This document shows positions 23,199 to 35,116 of a DNA stretch of 64,000 bases, in pieces; the first letter of the stretch is position 1; each line of letters begins with the position of its first letter. The stretch comes from Rhizodiscina lignyota (taxonomy: Eukaryota; Ascomycota; Dothideomycetes; Aulographales; Rhizodiscinaceae), in assembly GCA_010015805.1 (NCBI GenBank), contig ML978125.1, positions 248,001 to 312,000 of the forward strand, read 5' to 3'. Below the pieces are notes generated by a model. That model was not told the origin of the DNA and did no database searches. It was given only the letters and a program-made list of their open reading frames with translations. The translations under genes were made by a program, and so were the position numbers.

Positions 23199-24931
23199 AT
23201 GGGTTTCAACTGGAAAACCAACTTTCGCTGGCATAGGTGAGCTTCACTCTCACCCACAATGGTGCTTTCACTAACAATATAACAGCCCATTTTTGCAAAC
23301 TTGCCTCTGCTCACTATGTCTGGGTCTCACTGCCGGTATTTACGTCGCCCTGTCTTCCTTGGGCGCTGGAGGCGGGCGAGCGGAATCACAGCACATGATT
23401 GATATTGCTCAGTCGTGTCTTGATGGCGCTGCTGTCTTGACTGGTCTCTTTACCGGTGTACTCCTGAACAAGATGGGCCCTGCGTTCTGCACTGCCGTTG
23501 GCGCACTTGGTTATCCTTTCTACGTGGGCGGCTAGTAAGGCCATTCTCTGACAACCTGTTGCTGCGCTCTGTGCTAATGATGTGCTAGCTGGTACTTTGG
23601 CGAAAACGGCCGTCTTGCCTTCCCAATTGCCGGAGCTACTATTCTCGGTTTGACGTGCACACTCATTGAAGGTAGCGTGGGCTACGTTGCAATGTGTTAC
23701 GCCGAAGAACGCCACAAGGGCATGTACGTCGGTATCATGCAGGTACGTATCTTATGTATAAACCAGAAACTGACAGTATCCGCTAATTACTGCACCTGAT
23801 ATAAAGGTTGTACTATATTGCTGCAGTTTTATTGCATCATCAATCCCTCTGGGAATCGATGCCGGCAACCCTGACGCAGATTCCGTGCCCACGGCCGTGT
23901 ATGGAACCTTTGTCGCACTTATGGCCTGCGCTGTCGTAATGGGATCCTTTGTTTTACCTCCAGAAAAGGTTCAGAGAGATGATGGAACGACAATCGCAAA
24001 AATCCCTGATATGACGTTCAAGGAAGCCATCATAGGAGCGGCAAAGTGTTTCGCGGATTGGAGATTGATTCTCTTAGTCCCCGCGATGATGTCGACAGAG
24101 ATCCATCTCGTCTATCTTGGCGTGGTAAATGGTATGCATCTGCATCATTATGCAAAGACTCTGGCAAAGCACTGACATATCATTTTAGGCTGGCACAACA
24201 ACAGCCGCGCGCGTGCTCTGAATGGCTTTATTGCCTTGCTTATTTCCATTCCCGTCAATGTCTTCCTCTCTTGGTTGCTTGATAACAAGCGCTGGAACCG
24301 CAAGGCTCGCGGATATGCCGGCACGATATTCGTCGGCATTTTCCTTATTTCATCTTTCATCGCCGAGGTCGTCCGAGTGCGAGATTGGGATCGGAATGCC
24401 ACTCCACTGTCAGAGGACTGGAACAATTCAAGTTTTGGAGGGGAGCTTATTCTCTTCATCATCGCGTGGAACTCGTCAGGCTTGGTGTTGAACCTGGTCA
24501 CATGGTACTTGGGAGCAATGTCGAACGATCCAGTCATCTGCGCCCATTATTCTGGACTCAGTCGATGCCTGCTCGGAGTCGGGCAAGGTATGATGTTTGG
24601 AATCGATGCGTCGGGCGTAGCATTCGTCGGCGAAGCTGGGGCCATGCTTGCATTGTTTACCTCTTCCATCATCGGGCTGCTACTTTTCACCTACTATTGC
24701 ATGGAGGAGACGAGATACTTCAAGGAAGACCACGTAAGTCTGAAAGATTATTGATCAGTTACAGGATGAACGCTAACACGTACCTCGTTCAAGGTCATCG
24801 TGCCCATTTATGCTCGGGAGCACCGAGCAGGCAGCATTGTCGATCCTGAGGCGGCACCATCTGAGAATGAGAAAGTGCCGGCCTCTAAAGAAGCCAATGC
24901 CAGCGAGACCGCGATCTCTGACTCGATTTGA
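23199..24931 (+). CDS. UNC-93-like major facilitator transporter
   Basis: Six exons join in phase: 23199-23236, 23286-23534, 23589-23742, 23807-24131, 24189-24733 and 24794-24931, giving 482 residues. It is a polytopic membrane protein with about 11-12 hydrophobic helices in the arrangement of fungal UNC-93/DUF895 proteins. The N-terminal block with LGAGG and the following QHMIDIAQSCLDGAAVLTG stretch, and the CLLGVGQGMMFGIDA and SGVAFVGEAG stretches near the end, are characteristic. The tail after the last helix (from EDHVIVPIYAREH) is polar, Glu/Ala-rich and predicted cytosolic. Substrates of this family in fungi are not known; Caenorhabditis UNC-93 regulates a potassium channel. Its start lies opposite the dioxygenase promoter, so export or uptake of a molecule handled by that enzyme is plausible but unproven. 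Confidence 0.88.
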
Positions 24932-26490
24932 TCTTCACTGGTCTGGTTTAGGATGCGTTTATTTCAAGATATCTTCGGCCCAGATGAACTGGAGCTAGCG
25001 GACTGCATCCGGAGTCTGTTTGCCCGCGGATCGTGTGGTCGGTTCGACAATTGGAATAGTCTTTCAACTCGCTTTCTAGATGTTGCAGATTATGGTATCG
25101 CAATCGTGACATTGTGCTTAAATTTATACAATGACCTTCATCGCACACTTTTGAGACGGCTAGCCACGAAGAAAGAATAGATAGAGAAAGTAATGAAGAC
25201 AAGGCTTGTTTTAACAATGAATAGAATATGTTCTAATATTAATTCTCCTTACCTTGTGGCCATTGCAAGAGCCAGGCGCCCTGCTTGAGGCGACGGCAGA
25301 GTATTTGATCGCCCTCCGAGGAATTCAGTCATTTGAAGAAACTGAATCGCGTGGAGGAAGTAACCGTTGGAGCATGACATAATTTTAATTAAATCGCACG
25401 ATCGAGTACTCCCGTACTCCTTGGCTGTTTATTTAGGCTACAACCGGCACCTTGTCCTATTCGCGATCTCACGTTAGATGTTATTCCCCGGATCTCATCC
25501 CTGTCCATGCGGAGAGCACTACACAACTTCCAGGTACATTTGAAGCTTTGGAATACGGGTGCAACTTCCCTTCCCTCTTCGGGACTTCGGTAGTCTATAG
25601 CAAACTCCGCACGAGAAAGAGGATTTAAACCTTGGGCTCCTGCTTTTGCCTGTGATGTACGTCATCCGAATACTCCGCTATTTCGTAAAAAAACAACCAG
25701 AACGAGTTGTCTCCTCCTGTACAAAATACCTGCAATGTACCTTCTTCTGCATTGCAGTAGTGTCTCCTTCGGAAGGCGTTCAAGCCGTTACTAGCCTGTT
25801 GGAGATTATAGCTGAGGAGATTGGCATGGCTGTTCTAATTCTGAATTGAATCATGAATGGAAGTCTCTACGCCCCTTCATTGAAATGAGCCACTAGACTC
25901 AATTGGTATGTAAAAATATGTACGGACTGTAGTGAATGAGTAAAAGACTGGACTTGGATAAATAATTGAGACTCTGATGGCTCAATTACTCCGTTTGCAC
26001 TGAGGGTGACCAAGCAGTAGTACTTCCGTGTGAACTACCCAGATCCTGGACACCCTGCATTTCGGATTCTACCATATAGAGCGACGGCCGCTCAATCGAA
26101 CGATGTACAACTTGTGGAAACGACCTTACATCTCCGATCGGACCGTGTCTTGAAACCGCGGGGGATTTCTATCAAGGGCCAGACGGACATGTACCCTCCG
26201 CTCGGATCTGTTCAGTTTTGAGGCATCTGGGAAGAAATATGAATATAAAGAGACAAAGATTGATGCGGGGTGTAAAGAGGGGGAAATGGAATGAAGAATC
26301 CCGTAATAGGTCTTTACTCAGGAACGATGAGGAGTGCGGAAGGTGCACCCAAGCGAAGAAAGTGACTTGGGAGTATAAAACGTGAGCTGCTATTGATGGA
26401 ATCAAGATTCAGACAAGGCACTGGTTTGATGGGAACGTCGGACCCGGAAAGAAGGCAAAACGAATTCTTCATATCTTTCAATCAGCAGTG
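24932..26490. other. 1.6-kb intergenic region
   Basis: Between transporter and hydrolase, both on plus. It holds a short unsupported frame (25646-25849) and AT-rich tracts near 25380 and 25960. A TATA-like GAGTATAAAAC lies near 26371, about 120 bp before the hydrolase ATG, and is a reasonable core promoter. No other feature is recognised. Confidence 0.5.
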
Positions 26491-27705
26491 ATGGCGATTC
26501 AAAAGCTGCTGCTTGCGCTCGCATGCGTGATTCAACCGATTATCAGCCATGCCATCCCTTCTCAGGAGAAAAGGTATGGGCCAGCCGACGCCATCTCTAC
26601 CGTTGAATTGCCGTACATTCGAGAATACTTTTACTCTGGTGGAAAGTATGCCGACGATGGAAGCGGAGAGGGCACGCATATCTTCAAGGAACAAATGTAT
26701 GTTGAGCAACTTACGCCGAGGACTGGGACGATCAAAAAGTATCCCGTGGTCTTGATACATGGCGCGGCTCAGTCCGGCACAGTAAGTCACACTCTCTATG
26801 AAGAAGTTAGTAGAAGAGTCTGAGCATTGCAGAATTGGTTGAACAAACCGGATGGTGGCCGAGGATGGGCATCTGCTTTTCTCGAACAGGGCTATACGGT
26901 CTACATAGTGGACCAGACACTTCGGGGGCGCTCTCCGTGGCAGCCGGATAATGGAACCATGATAACCATCTCGGCAGAGCAAGCTGAAAAGCAGTTCACC
27001 GCGGTCCAAGATTACAACCTCTGGCCGCAGGCTAAATTCCATACCCAATGGCCGGGATCAGGTCGAATTGGAGATCCGATATTTGACACCTTTTACGCCA
27101 CTCAGATGCAATACCTCAATCAAACTCCGTATCAGCAATCCACAATCCAGAATGCTGGTGCCGCCTTACTTGATCGCATTGGAAAACCTGTGATCCTCTT
27201 TGGTCACTCGCAGGCGGGCCCGTATCCGCTGCTCATCGCCGATAAACGACCTCATCTTGTGCGGGCCATCGTTGGCCTCGAGCCATCTGGCCCACCGTTC
27301 AAAGATGCCATTTTCGACACGAATCCTGCTAGGGTTTGGGGTGTATCCGACATTCCCTTCACATATGATCCACCAATCACGGACCCTTCGCAATTGGTGA
27401 AGGTGGAGCATCCAGCACCCTCCTCAGATTTTGTCCCGTGTATCTTGCAAGCAGAGTCGCCGCCGCCCAGGAAGCTCATCAATCTGGTGGACATTCCGAT
27501 TATTGTGCTGACCACCCAAGCTTCGTATCATTCAACATACGATTACTGCACTGTAGAGTACTGGAAGCAAGCTGGCATAAAAGACGTTACACACCTCGAA
27601 CTGGCAAAGGTTGGGATCAAGGGGAACGCCCATATGGTTTTCATGGAGAAGAACAGTGATGTCGTTCAGGCGGAGATTGAGAGACGCATTAGCAAGTTCG
27701 AATGA
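26491..27705 (+). CDS. Secreted alpha/beta hydrolase (esterase/lipase-like)
   Basis: Two exons, 26491-26781 and 26833-27705, give 387 residues. The start is the ATG at 26491 because it opens a clear signal peptide (hydrophobic [16 protein letters not shown], cleavage near residue 21-22). The oxyanion motif LIHGAAQSG ends at the exon border and continues as [13 protein letters not shown]. The nucleophile elbow GHSQAG places Ser223 at the centre. The acid is probably Glu in VGLEPSGPP (about residue 250), and the catalytic His is His364 in GNAHMVF. Related fungal proteins are annotated only as secreted alpha/beta hydrolases or esterases, with unknown substrate. The intron is 51 bp with a GTAAGT donor. 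It follows the transporter on the same strand after 1.6 kb and may or may not belong to that group. Confidence 0.87.
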
Positions 27706-28372
27706 TCTTGAGAGTTTCAAGTAGCCCTGGTAGGGAAGTCTGTGATGTGGATACATCCAGCTGAGAAAAAGAAATATCATAGCGCTATTCCGCTTTTGGA
27801 CCTCTGCACGTGAGGCACTCTATTCTTCTACTGGACACTACTCATAATTCGCTTGTTTTTGAGACGGGGATAAAACCAAATATCCGTACTGTACTGAATG
27901 CTTCTAGTCATTAATAATTGATATCTTTTGCAATAATGATGGCTGTGATAAGTCATGTGCAATGTCTCCTCTCGGGCACTCAGCTTGTTCGGCAACGCCA
28001 GACCAGGAAGCGTTTCAGTTGAGGTGGAGAGCAACTCAACTCCGATGCACTTTGTAGTTGATCTTCGAGAAGCAAACACCAGACAATTCTCTCACCATCG
28101 TTCTCGAAGAACCCTATCATACAAGCGCATGTCCGATGCTTCCCGCTTGCCGCATCGTTGCGCGAAAACTATAAACTATGCCATTATACCGTCGGCGAAG
28201 ACATGCTGCATATGCAGCATCGCTGCTCTTGGTAGTTCGTACTATTGCGGGGCCGGTCAAAACGCTTGAGTATATCCAACCCGAATACCGTATATTCCAT
28301 AAACATGCCCAACGTGTCCATCATAAATACCGAAATCATCGCTGTGAACGTGAAAACGTACCGTCAGATATT
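27706..28372. other. Intergenic between convergent genes
   Basis: About 670 bp between two convergent stop codons. Only 3' UTR-like, AT-rich sequence and short shadow frames are seen. Confidence 0.55.
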
Positions 28373-30905
28373 TTACAAGCTCGTCACGCGCTGCCCAATG
28401 TTGTACATGCTGTACGGGCGTCTTCTACCTACAGGGTTCACCCCCTGCCCGCTCTTCCGTCTTGTCACTGTCGAGCTGGCATCGCCGTTCGGGCCACCAC
28501 CAGGTCCACCCCCAGATCCAATGACAGCCTCAAGCTCTTTTATCATTTGCCCACCCACATCCCTCTTTTCCCTCACAATGTTCGTCCTCTTTCGTTCCTC
28601 CATTAATCTTTGAACACGTTCCTGCGGCGTTCCCGTCAACGCTCTCGGTGGTCGCGGCGCGGCAACAGCCTCAAAGACTTCCTCCATCCCAACCCCCGAG
28701 TCGGGCGAATCGCTCGCATCCGTGCCTGTGGATACTCTTAATCTCGGGCTCGCAGACGATCTCCTCATCCGGCTGCCGAGGGAGGTCAGTCTGAACGAGG
28801 ACCGATCCGGTGAATCGCCGTCTCCTTCAAGAGCCTTGAGCGCATCACTCGGCGTCCCTGCGAGTCCGTTTAGCACCTCATCGACGGCCGTCAACCCGCC
28901 CAAGCTAACCGCTGGACTGCGTAGTCCAGAACTGCTCATCCCACTGGCCCTGCTGATGCGACGCCCCGCTCTCTCTAGACTGAGGGCTAGACCCGTACGG
29001 CCGGCCTCCCATGCTTGAACCAGGTTCTTCAGATCCGCACCAATGGCGTCATAGTGGGCGAGGAGGCTCGATCCGACCTCTGCGAGTTGCATGTCGTCGT
29101 CGGTAGCGCCGTCCATGCTATCGAAAGGAAAGGGGGATTGGGGATTGTTCTGCGTGGGTGTTGCTGTGAGTGCAAGTGCACTCTCTTCGCGGAGGATCTG
29201 CATTTTCGCTTGGAGTGAACGGATTCCTTGGCTCAGGGTTGCGAGTTTTCGGAATTGTGTACGGAGTCGTTCTCTTGTTGGGGTGCTGGACACGGTACTA
29301 CTCGAATTTGAATGTCCTGCATTTGTCGTAGGAGATGGTGAAGGGAGAGTGAACGGTTCTTCCTCAGAGAGGATATTGCACATCTTCTCTGCTGCTTCTC
29401 CAACCACTTGGGCGAGCCTTATCAACAGCTCACCCGCTACTCGCCAACGTGGATAGTCACCACTGGTACCATCGGCTTCCAATGCCATTAACGCACATAA
29501 GAATAACCGCCTTAGTGTGATGAGGCGATACTGGTGTATTCTGAGAGCCTTGAGACTCTCCATGTCCTCGAACTCATCTTCTTTCCACCCAGCAGTGGCT
29601 TGCTGAACATCGTCATTATTCACATCGTATACATCAAGATATCGTTCGAGGTCATCTTCGTCGATAATTTTTCGTAGAGTGGAGTAGGCTTCTGCGAGAG
29701 CGGGAATGGTGGCGGCGAAGGAATTACGGAGCGCTTTGCGCAGACGAACGCAGCGCTTTGTACTCGAAGACTGTTCGAGCCGAGTGATTGGAGGGAGAGG
29801 AACGCTTCTGCTTAGCGGATTAGCGAACATGTATGAGCAGCGATCCAAACAGTAGCATACAGCCTGTATCCTCTGCTGACTAGTTCAACTTCTTGGATGA
29901 GCAGAATAGCAGAAGAGCTTGACGCATCGAAGCTATGCAAATTTGTAGCGAGAGTAGACACAGACGTGACGGCCTGATGCCTAAGGTATAGAAGTAATTG
30001 TCTTCTTGCATAGACATAAAAAACCGTTGCTACGATTGTCAGCGCTACCAGCACTATAGCAGCCTTGCTTTTGTTGAAGGTATGAGCTCTCAAGCTCCCT
30101 CTTGACCAGTGCACTAGCCATATGAGCGTGAGCGCTGCGACTCCGGTCGCAATTGCGCTTGCTGGAGTTATGATTTTGAAGTCGATGGGTGATGGAGCGA
30201 GAGTTGACTCGTTGGGAGTAGAATTAGCTTTGAACGGTGCCTGGTTGGTATGTTCCTCGAGGAGTTCTGAGGCGACGAGGATGTAGCGGAAGTGCTCTAT
30301 AAAGCGCGCATTTTCCGCAGCTGAGGGTTTGGCTTTAATCGCGCGCTACAGACACGTTAGCATCACGATCTCCATTCCACAGCACTTTCACGACTTACCG
30401 CGCATGCGCTACATAGCCCAGCAATTGGCCCTTCTCTGGATATTTTCGGCTTTAAAGGTGGTGGTATCATGCTTCGAAATGCTTTCCTAGGTTTTGGAGG
30501 GCCACGCGGCGCGTACTCAGGTTTTGCTCTGCTTTGTACCGTAGCGGCCGCGCCATCTTGTGGATCATCCTGTGAATGATCTTTGTCCCCCTCTTCGTCA
30601 GCTGAGTAACTGGGGTCCTCCCATTCATCCTCTGCGTGTCCGGCTCCTATCCGCGACGTCAGTGTATTCACAACCGCAGCGGCGGTGAGCGCGTAAATTG
30701 ACGAGCGCTCCTTGCACAGCACGACGACCATTGGGTTCGCGGTATGTGAAGAAGCGCAAAGAGGGTCATGTTTTGACGCGACGGCGGACGCGCGGGTTGG
30801 AGTGGCATGGATGTCCTCTCTTCCTTGCCTCGGTGGTTGAAATAAATGACACGTACCTTCAAGGTATTCAGCCAGCGGAGAGTCTTCGTATATGATGTTT
30901 TCCAT
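28373..30905 (-). CDS. Vezatin/Inp2-like membrane protein with myosin-binding domain
   Basis: Exons 30905-30399, 30345-29861 and 29810-28373 give 809 residues. The start MENIIYEDSP is chosen as the family-like N-terminus. Two hydrophobic segments flank a short loop (from ITPASAIATGVAALTLIWLV to AAIVLVALTIVATVFYVYA), followed by the SRGYRL|RSVPLPPITRLE block that joins across the last intron; this arrangement is typical of fungal proteins with the vezatin/myosin-binding domain. In yeast the related Inp2 ties peroxisomes to class V myosin; vertebrate vezatin acts at cell junctions. The C-terminal half is Ser/Pro-rich and likely disordered, ending in a basic tail. Within exon 1 a possible 210-nt intron (30856-30647, GTACGT to TAG) has a length divisible by three and no stop, so spliced (739 residues) and unspliced forms are both open. 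Confidence 0.72.
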
Positions 30906-31794
30906 CGCCTCCACTTCGGTCGGATATCGCACCCGGTAAACCTTGGTTCCCACGGATGTGAGAATGATGAGCGGAGGTTAATGAGTAGAGGCGCCCCAAT
31001 CACTGTTCATGATTGAATTGGACAATTTCGCCAGTCGACGGGTCCTGAGGCCTGTGCACGCGTGAGTCCAGGGATTGGGGCGTTCGCACGTGGGCACGGG
31101 GAATGATCCGCGGATGTTTTGCTTATGACGAGACTCGGCGGCCTTTCACGGGCAGGGGTGCGTGGATGCGGGTTGAAGAAGAAGAATGAAGTAAATTAGC
31201 AATAGCAGTGAAGAATTGAAGCGGCGTGAATGCAAGCTGGCGCCAGAGATGGCTCATCTCATTACTGGGATGGGCAATTTTCGAACGTTGGCAGTCGCTA
31301 AAGACGCGCTAAGGACGAACGCGCCTATTTGCGCCAAGCCTTCAGCCACGAGACACGGTCACGAGCCACAGCGCGGACTGGAGATCTGCCCGCTCCGTCG
31401 CGTGACTTTGACGACGTCGTGGCTTGGAAGGAGATCCTCTGCATGCCGCAAACAAGCGCGAGGCGTCCGCCTCGTCCCGAACGAACGTTTCGCAAAGCAC
31501 ATCACCAGCCTCAAACATGCCACTTCGCCTCCCTGCCGTTACGCCTTATAGGGCTAACATCAGTGGTCCATGAGACGGAAACATCGGGACAAGCAGACAA
31601 CGCAGATTTATTAACTTCTCAGCGGAATACGTCCGCCCGAGTCAGTTTACTACCGTAATGCTTTGTAAAAATGGCCCAGCAGTGATATCGAACGAGATCC
31701 CAAAGGTTTCCAGAGGCAAATCCGACGCTATGCTCCCAAGCTTGTAGCCGTCCAAATCATACGCCAAAAAGAGACAGTGCGTACATATGCCGAA
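30906..31794. other. Intergenic upstream of the vezatin-like gene
   Basis: About 890 bp between the vezatin-like start codon and the methyltransferase stop codon, both on minus. Frames on plus (31216-31658) overlap in two registers, have no family match and are not called. Confidence 0.5.
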
Positions 31795-33116
31795 CTAGGA
31801 TTGCCACGGTCTTCGTCCATACACGACAGTACTGGATCTGGTCAGCATCTTATCTTGTTTCCTGGGGACGTGAGAAGTGGCTAGAAGCAAAAGAAACTTT
31901 TTTCCGCCACTCACCCTTCAAGATACGCATGGGTATCGTAGTCCTTCAAGTTCTTGCGCATCTCATGCAGGAACAGTTGGGCGCGTTGAAAGGACCACTA
32001 TGTATGCATGTCAGCATGCCGCATCAAACCAAAGCGCGGCAAAGTTGCCATTTATGAACCAACTCCACTTACACCTCCAGCCACAGTCAGTAATCGCAGC
32101 ATCATGCCCTCCACGCCCTCATGGAGACGCAGCTGGTTCCACCTGCCTATTTCTCTCATTTTCGCGTCTGAGCTCCACCCGTTCATTGGCCATTTGTACC
32201 TTATTTCAGTGACTTCGACGAAGCCCGCCTGCTCCATCTTTTCGCGGCTTTCCTGCCATATGTTAAACGTCTTTCCGAAACGTCCTCCCATTTCAATGAC
32301 AGTCCTCCCCCACAGCCTATAGAAGTGATCTTCTGGCACCGTCTCATCATCGGCGGTTGGCTGAACGCTGTGCTCCACAATCTCCACCCAACCGCCTGGT
32401 CTCACGCAGCGGAAGCACTGCTGGAAGAAGTAGTCCCAATCTGGTATGCTGCCGAACATTTCGCGAATATGGATAAAATCGAAGTGGTCTTCAGGGTACG
32501 TCCACTCGAGCGTAACATCATCCACCTCAAAGGAGCAGTTCGGTGGCACAAAGTCCGGCTGTATAGCGCTCAGATCTGTCCCAACAACTGCAGCAGACGG
32601 ATACTGGTCTGCCATGTCGATTGCCCAAATGCCCGTCCCTGTTCCAACGTCCAGTATGCGATGTGGATTGTTCTCTATTGGTGCAAGGTGTAATTTGCCG
32701 TCCAGCGTGAGCAAATACATGTGGTGCGCGAGGTCCTGTGTCTCATTCGCAGGCTCATCATTCGGGCCCCAATATGCGCCGTCGCGATACGCGTGGTATT
32801 GCCTGCCATTCTCCGTACGGTATTCTGTGATGAAACTCGCCAATGTCATTGTGTCGTCGCCAAGCAGGGACTCGCTGTCGTAGGCCGAGTCTCCGGACGG
32901 GAATGCGTCCTCGTTGTCGGAGTCATGTTGGGCGGCCACGTCAGGATTGGCATTGAAGGATAGGGTTTCGATAGGGTTTGATGTAGGTACTGCTGGTACC
33001 TCTGGTGCGTTGGAAGGTGATTTGGGGGGAGAGGGGACGTCGTCTCCCTCATCGGGGGGTAGATGCACGGCGCTGTCGCGGCCAGTGGGTTGTTGCTCGG
33101 GCCCAACCCCCGCCAT
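31795..33116 (-). CDS. LaeA/UMTA-like SAM-dependent methyltransferase
   Basis: Exons 33116-32073, 31997-31915 and 31831-31795 give 387 residues. The family includes LaeA, a global regulator of fungal secondary metabolism, and many related methyltransferases of unknown target. SAM motif I is HRILDVGTGTGIWAIDMA (about residues 152-169), followed by the acidic ribose-binding VVGTDLSAIQP. Then come NCSFEVDDVTLEW, the FDFIHIREMFGSI block and RPGGWVEIVE. The first 110 residues are Pro/Ser/Asp-rich and disordered. The short last exon supplies TVVYGRRPWQS, the usual family ending, which supports the two small C-terminal exons. It is divergent from the FAD monooxygenase with 577 bp between start codons. 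It is a LaeA relative by fold; orthology to LaeA itself is not shown. Confidence 0.87.
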
Positions 33117-33693
33117 TGTTGAATTACATGCGCAATTGACTCTAGCCTTGGTGTCGTGCTAAGCCTCGGCGCATAGACGCATCGCAACACTGCCAACAGC
33201 GAAGAACGAGGAGGAGATGTGCTGAAACGCAAACCGCGGTGCGGTTCGAATCGCACGGATGCACTTTTGAGCGTGCGAACAGCCCTGCCGGGCGTGGGAG
33301 GATGCGTGGAATGACGAACAGGGTCTAGCCCCGAAGCCACCACGGGCGCCAAACTCCGTTGAGATCGGCGCTGCCGGGAAGCGAAGCGAAGGGCGTCTAG
33401 CGGACGATGCAGCCGAGGGTGACGCTGGTGCTGACCAGTCGCGGTTTTAACGTGGCATCTCTGAGGTGGAAGCGGGACGCAGGAATGCAAATGGCATGTC
33501 ATCTTGCTTTTTGGTCTCGCTCGGCGTTCGCGCGCATCCTTTGTTCCATATCTGCGGTGTACACCACGATGACAGGCTCGCATCTCAAGTCTCATTCATC
33601 CGCGGTTCTGGCTCTGCGTCTGCTTCGGTGTTCTCCGGGCCAATACAGCGCGACGACAAACCTCTGTAGCCTGATTGGGCCAGATCTCTCGAT
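33117..33693. promoter_or_regulatory. Shared promoter of methyltransferase and monooxygenase genes
   Basis: The 577-bp space lies between two start codons of opposite strands. It contains a short hairpin-like palindrome (GTGCGGTTCGAATCGCAC, 33244-33261). No gene or tRNA was found inside. Confidence 0.45.
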
Positions 33694-35116
33694 ATGACGG
33701 ATCACCAAGATGTGGGCGATAATGCGACTGTGCTGATCATAGGATCTGGTGCGCATCGTCCCCGGTCGTTTGACAATCAGTGGCAACTTTCGTGGACAGA
33801 TACTCACCTTTTCTATCGTGTGCAGGCAGCACCGGATTGGCGCTCGCTCAGGGGCTGCTAAAAGTATGTCCGAAGGCAGACACCTTACGTTTTGTCTCGT
33901 ATATTATCGCCACTCAGATATCTGACGACGAACGGTGTAGGCAGGCGTGAAATGCATCGTATTCGAGAAAGATGCCAGTCAGACCGCAAAGTCGAGAGAC
34001 TGGAACATGGGCTTGCACTGGGGCGCAGCGCCTCTCGAGGCCGTTCTCTCAGCTGAGGGCTGGAGTAAGCTACAGACAGTTCAGGTGGATCCGAACGTCC
34101 CAGCCAAGCCGAATGATACCCTACACTTCCTCAACTCGCAGACAGGCGAGGTGATGGGAGGCGCCACAGTTGACCTGTTCTATCGTCTGCGGCGAAGTAA
34201 GTTGCGAGCTCTGCTAGCGGAGGGACTCGATGTCCGTTACGGGAAGCGGTTCAAGGACGCCGATTTTTCGGATTATGAGCAAACAGTGACCGCATACTTT
34301 GAAGATGGCAGTTCTGCTGTCGGTCGGATGTTAGTCGGCGCGGACGGCTCTCGATCATCTGTTAGACGTGCTCTGATACCGGACAACTTTGAGAATCAGC
34401 GCTTATCTTATGCTGCGACGTTTGTACAAGCCAGTTTCACGAGAGAGCAAGCGCAATTCCTGCGCCAATTTCACCCTCTATACCTCGCTGGGATCCACCC
34501 TGTCGGTCAGTTCTCATTCTTTGGCATTCAAGATGCATCCGATGAGACTCGTCCGGAAACGTGGATATTCTTCTTCTACATTTCCTGGCCATCTTCGCTT
34601 GAAGAGCAAGATGCTACAGAGGATTGGTCAGATGCCCAGCGACTTCAGCAGCTCAAGGACTTCGCCAAAGACTATGCGGATCCGTGGAAAAGCGCCTTGG
34701 AATGGGTTCCGCAGGACCATCCGGTGTGGTATCTCCGATTGAGTGACTGGGATCCAGGAGCAGAAGGTCATCAATGGGACAACCAGCGTGGACGAGCGAC
34801 TCTTGTAGGAGACGCAGCTCATACTATGACATATCAACGCGGCCAAGGCCTGAACCATTCGATTACCGACGCCGCGAAGCTGACCGATGCCTTGAAGCTG
34901 TTCATGGTCAATACTTCAAACGATGTCTCGGCTGGGGCGGAGAGTGGTGATGTACACCTTCAAGAGGAAAGTATCAATGCCTTTGAGGTGGAAATGATAG
35001 CGAGGGGTGGGGCCGAAGTTCGAATGTCTACAACAAATACGAAAATGCTCCACGATTGGGAGAGCGCACTTCGAAGCCCCGTCATGACTAAAGGCATGCA
35101 TCGTGAGAAGAAGTGA
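33694..35116 (+). CDS. FAD-dependent monooxygenase (UbiH/salicylate hydroxylase-like)
   Basis: Three exons, 33694-33748, 33826-33863 and 33941-35116, give 422 residues. The N-terminal dinucleotide-binding motif LIIGSGSTGLALAQG is assembled across the first intron. The second FAD motif is VGADGSRSSVRR (about residues 220-231 region) and the third is LVGDAAHTMTYQRGQGLNH. These are the hallmarks of class A flavoprotein hydroxylases that use NAD(P)H and O2 on small, often aromatic, substrates. No membrane anchor or signal peptide is apparent. The C-terminal 70 residues are divergent. Its divergent arrangement with a LaeA-like methyltransferase would fit a two-gene tailoring unit, but no polyketide or peptide synthase is nearby. 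Confidence 0.88.

Noticed and set aside
31216-31658. Two overlapping plus-strand frames upstream of the vezatin-like gene
   Set aside because: Different registers of the same GC-rich DNA, with no family match or splice sites giving a consistent product.
33236-33265. Possible tRNA T-arm (GTTCGAATC)
   Set aside because: The five-base stem does not pair in the T-arm register, and no A box, anticodon arm or acceptor stem fits on either strand.
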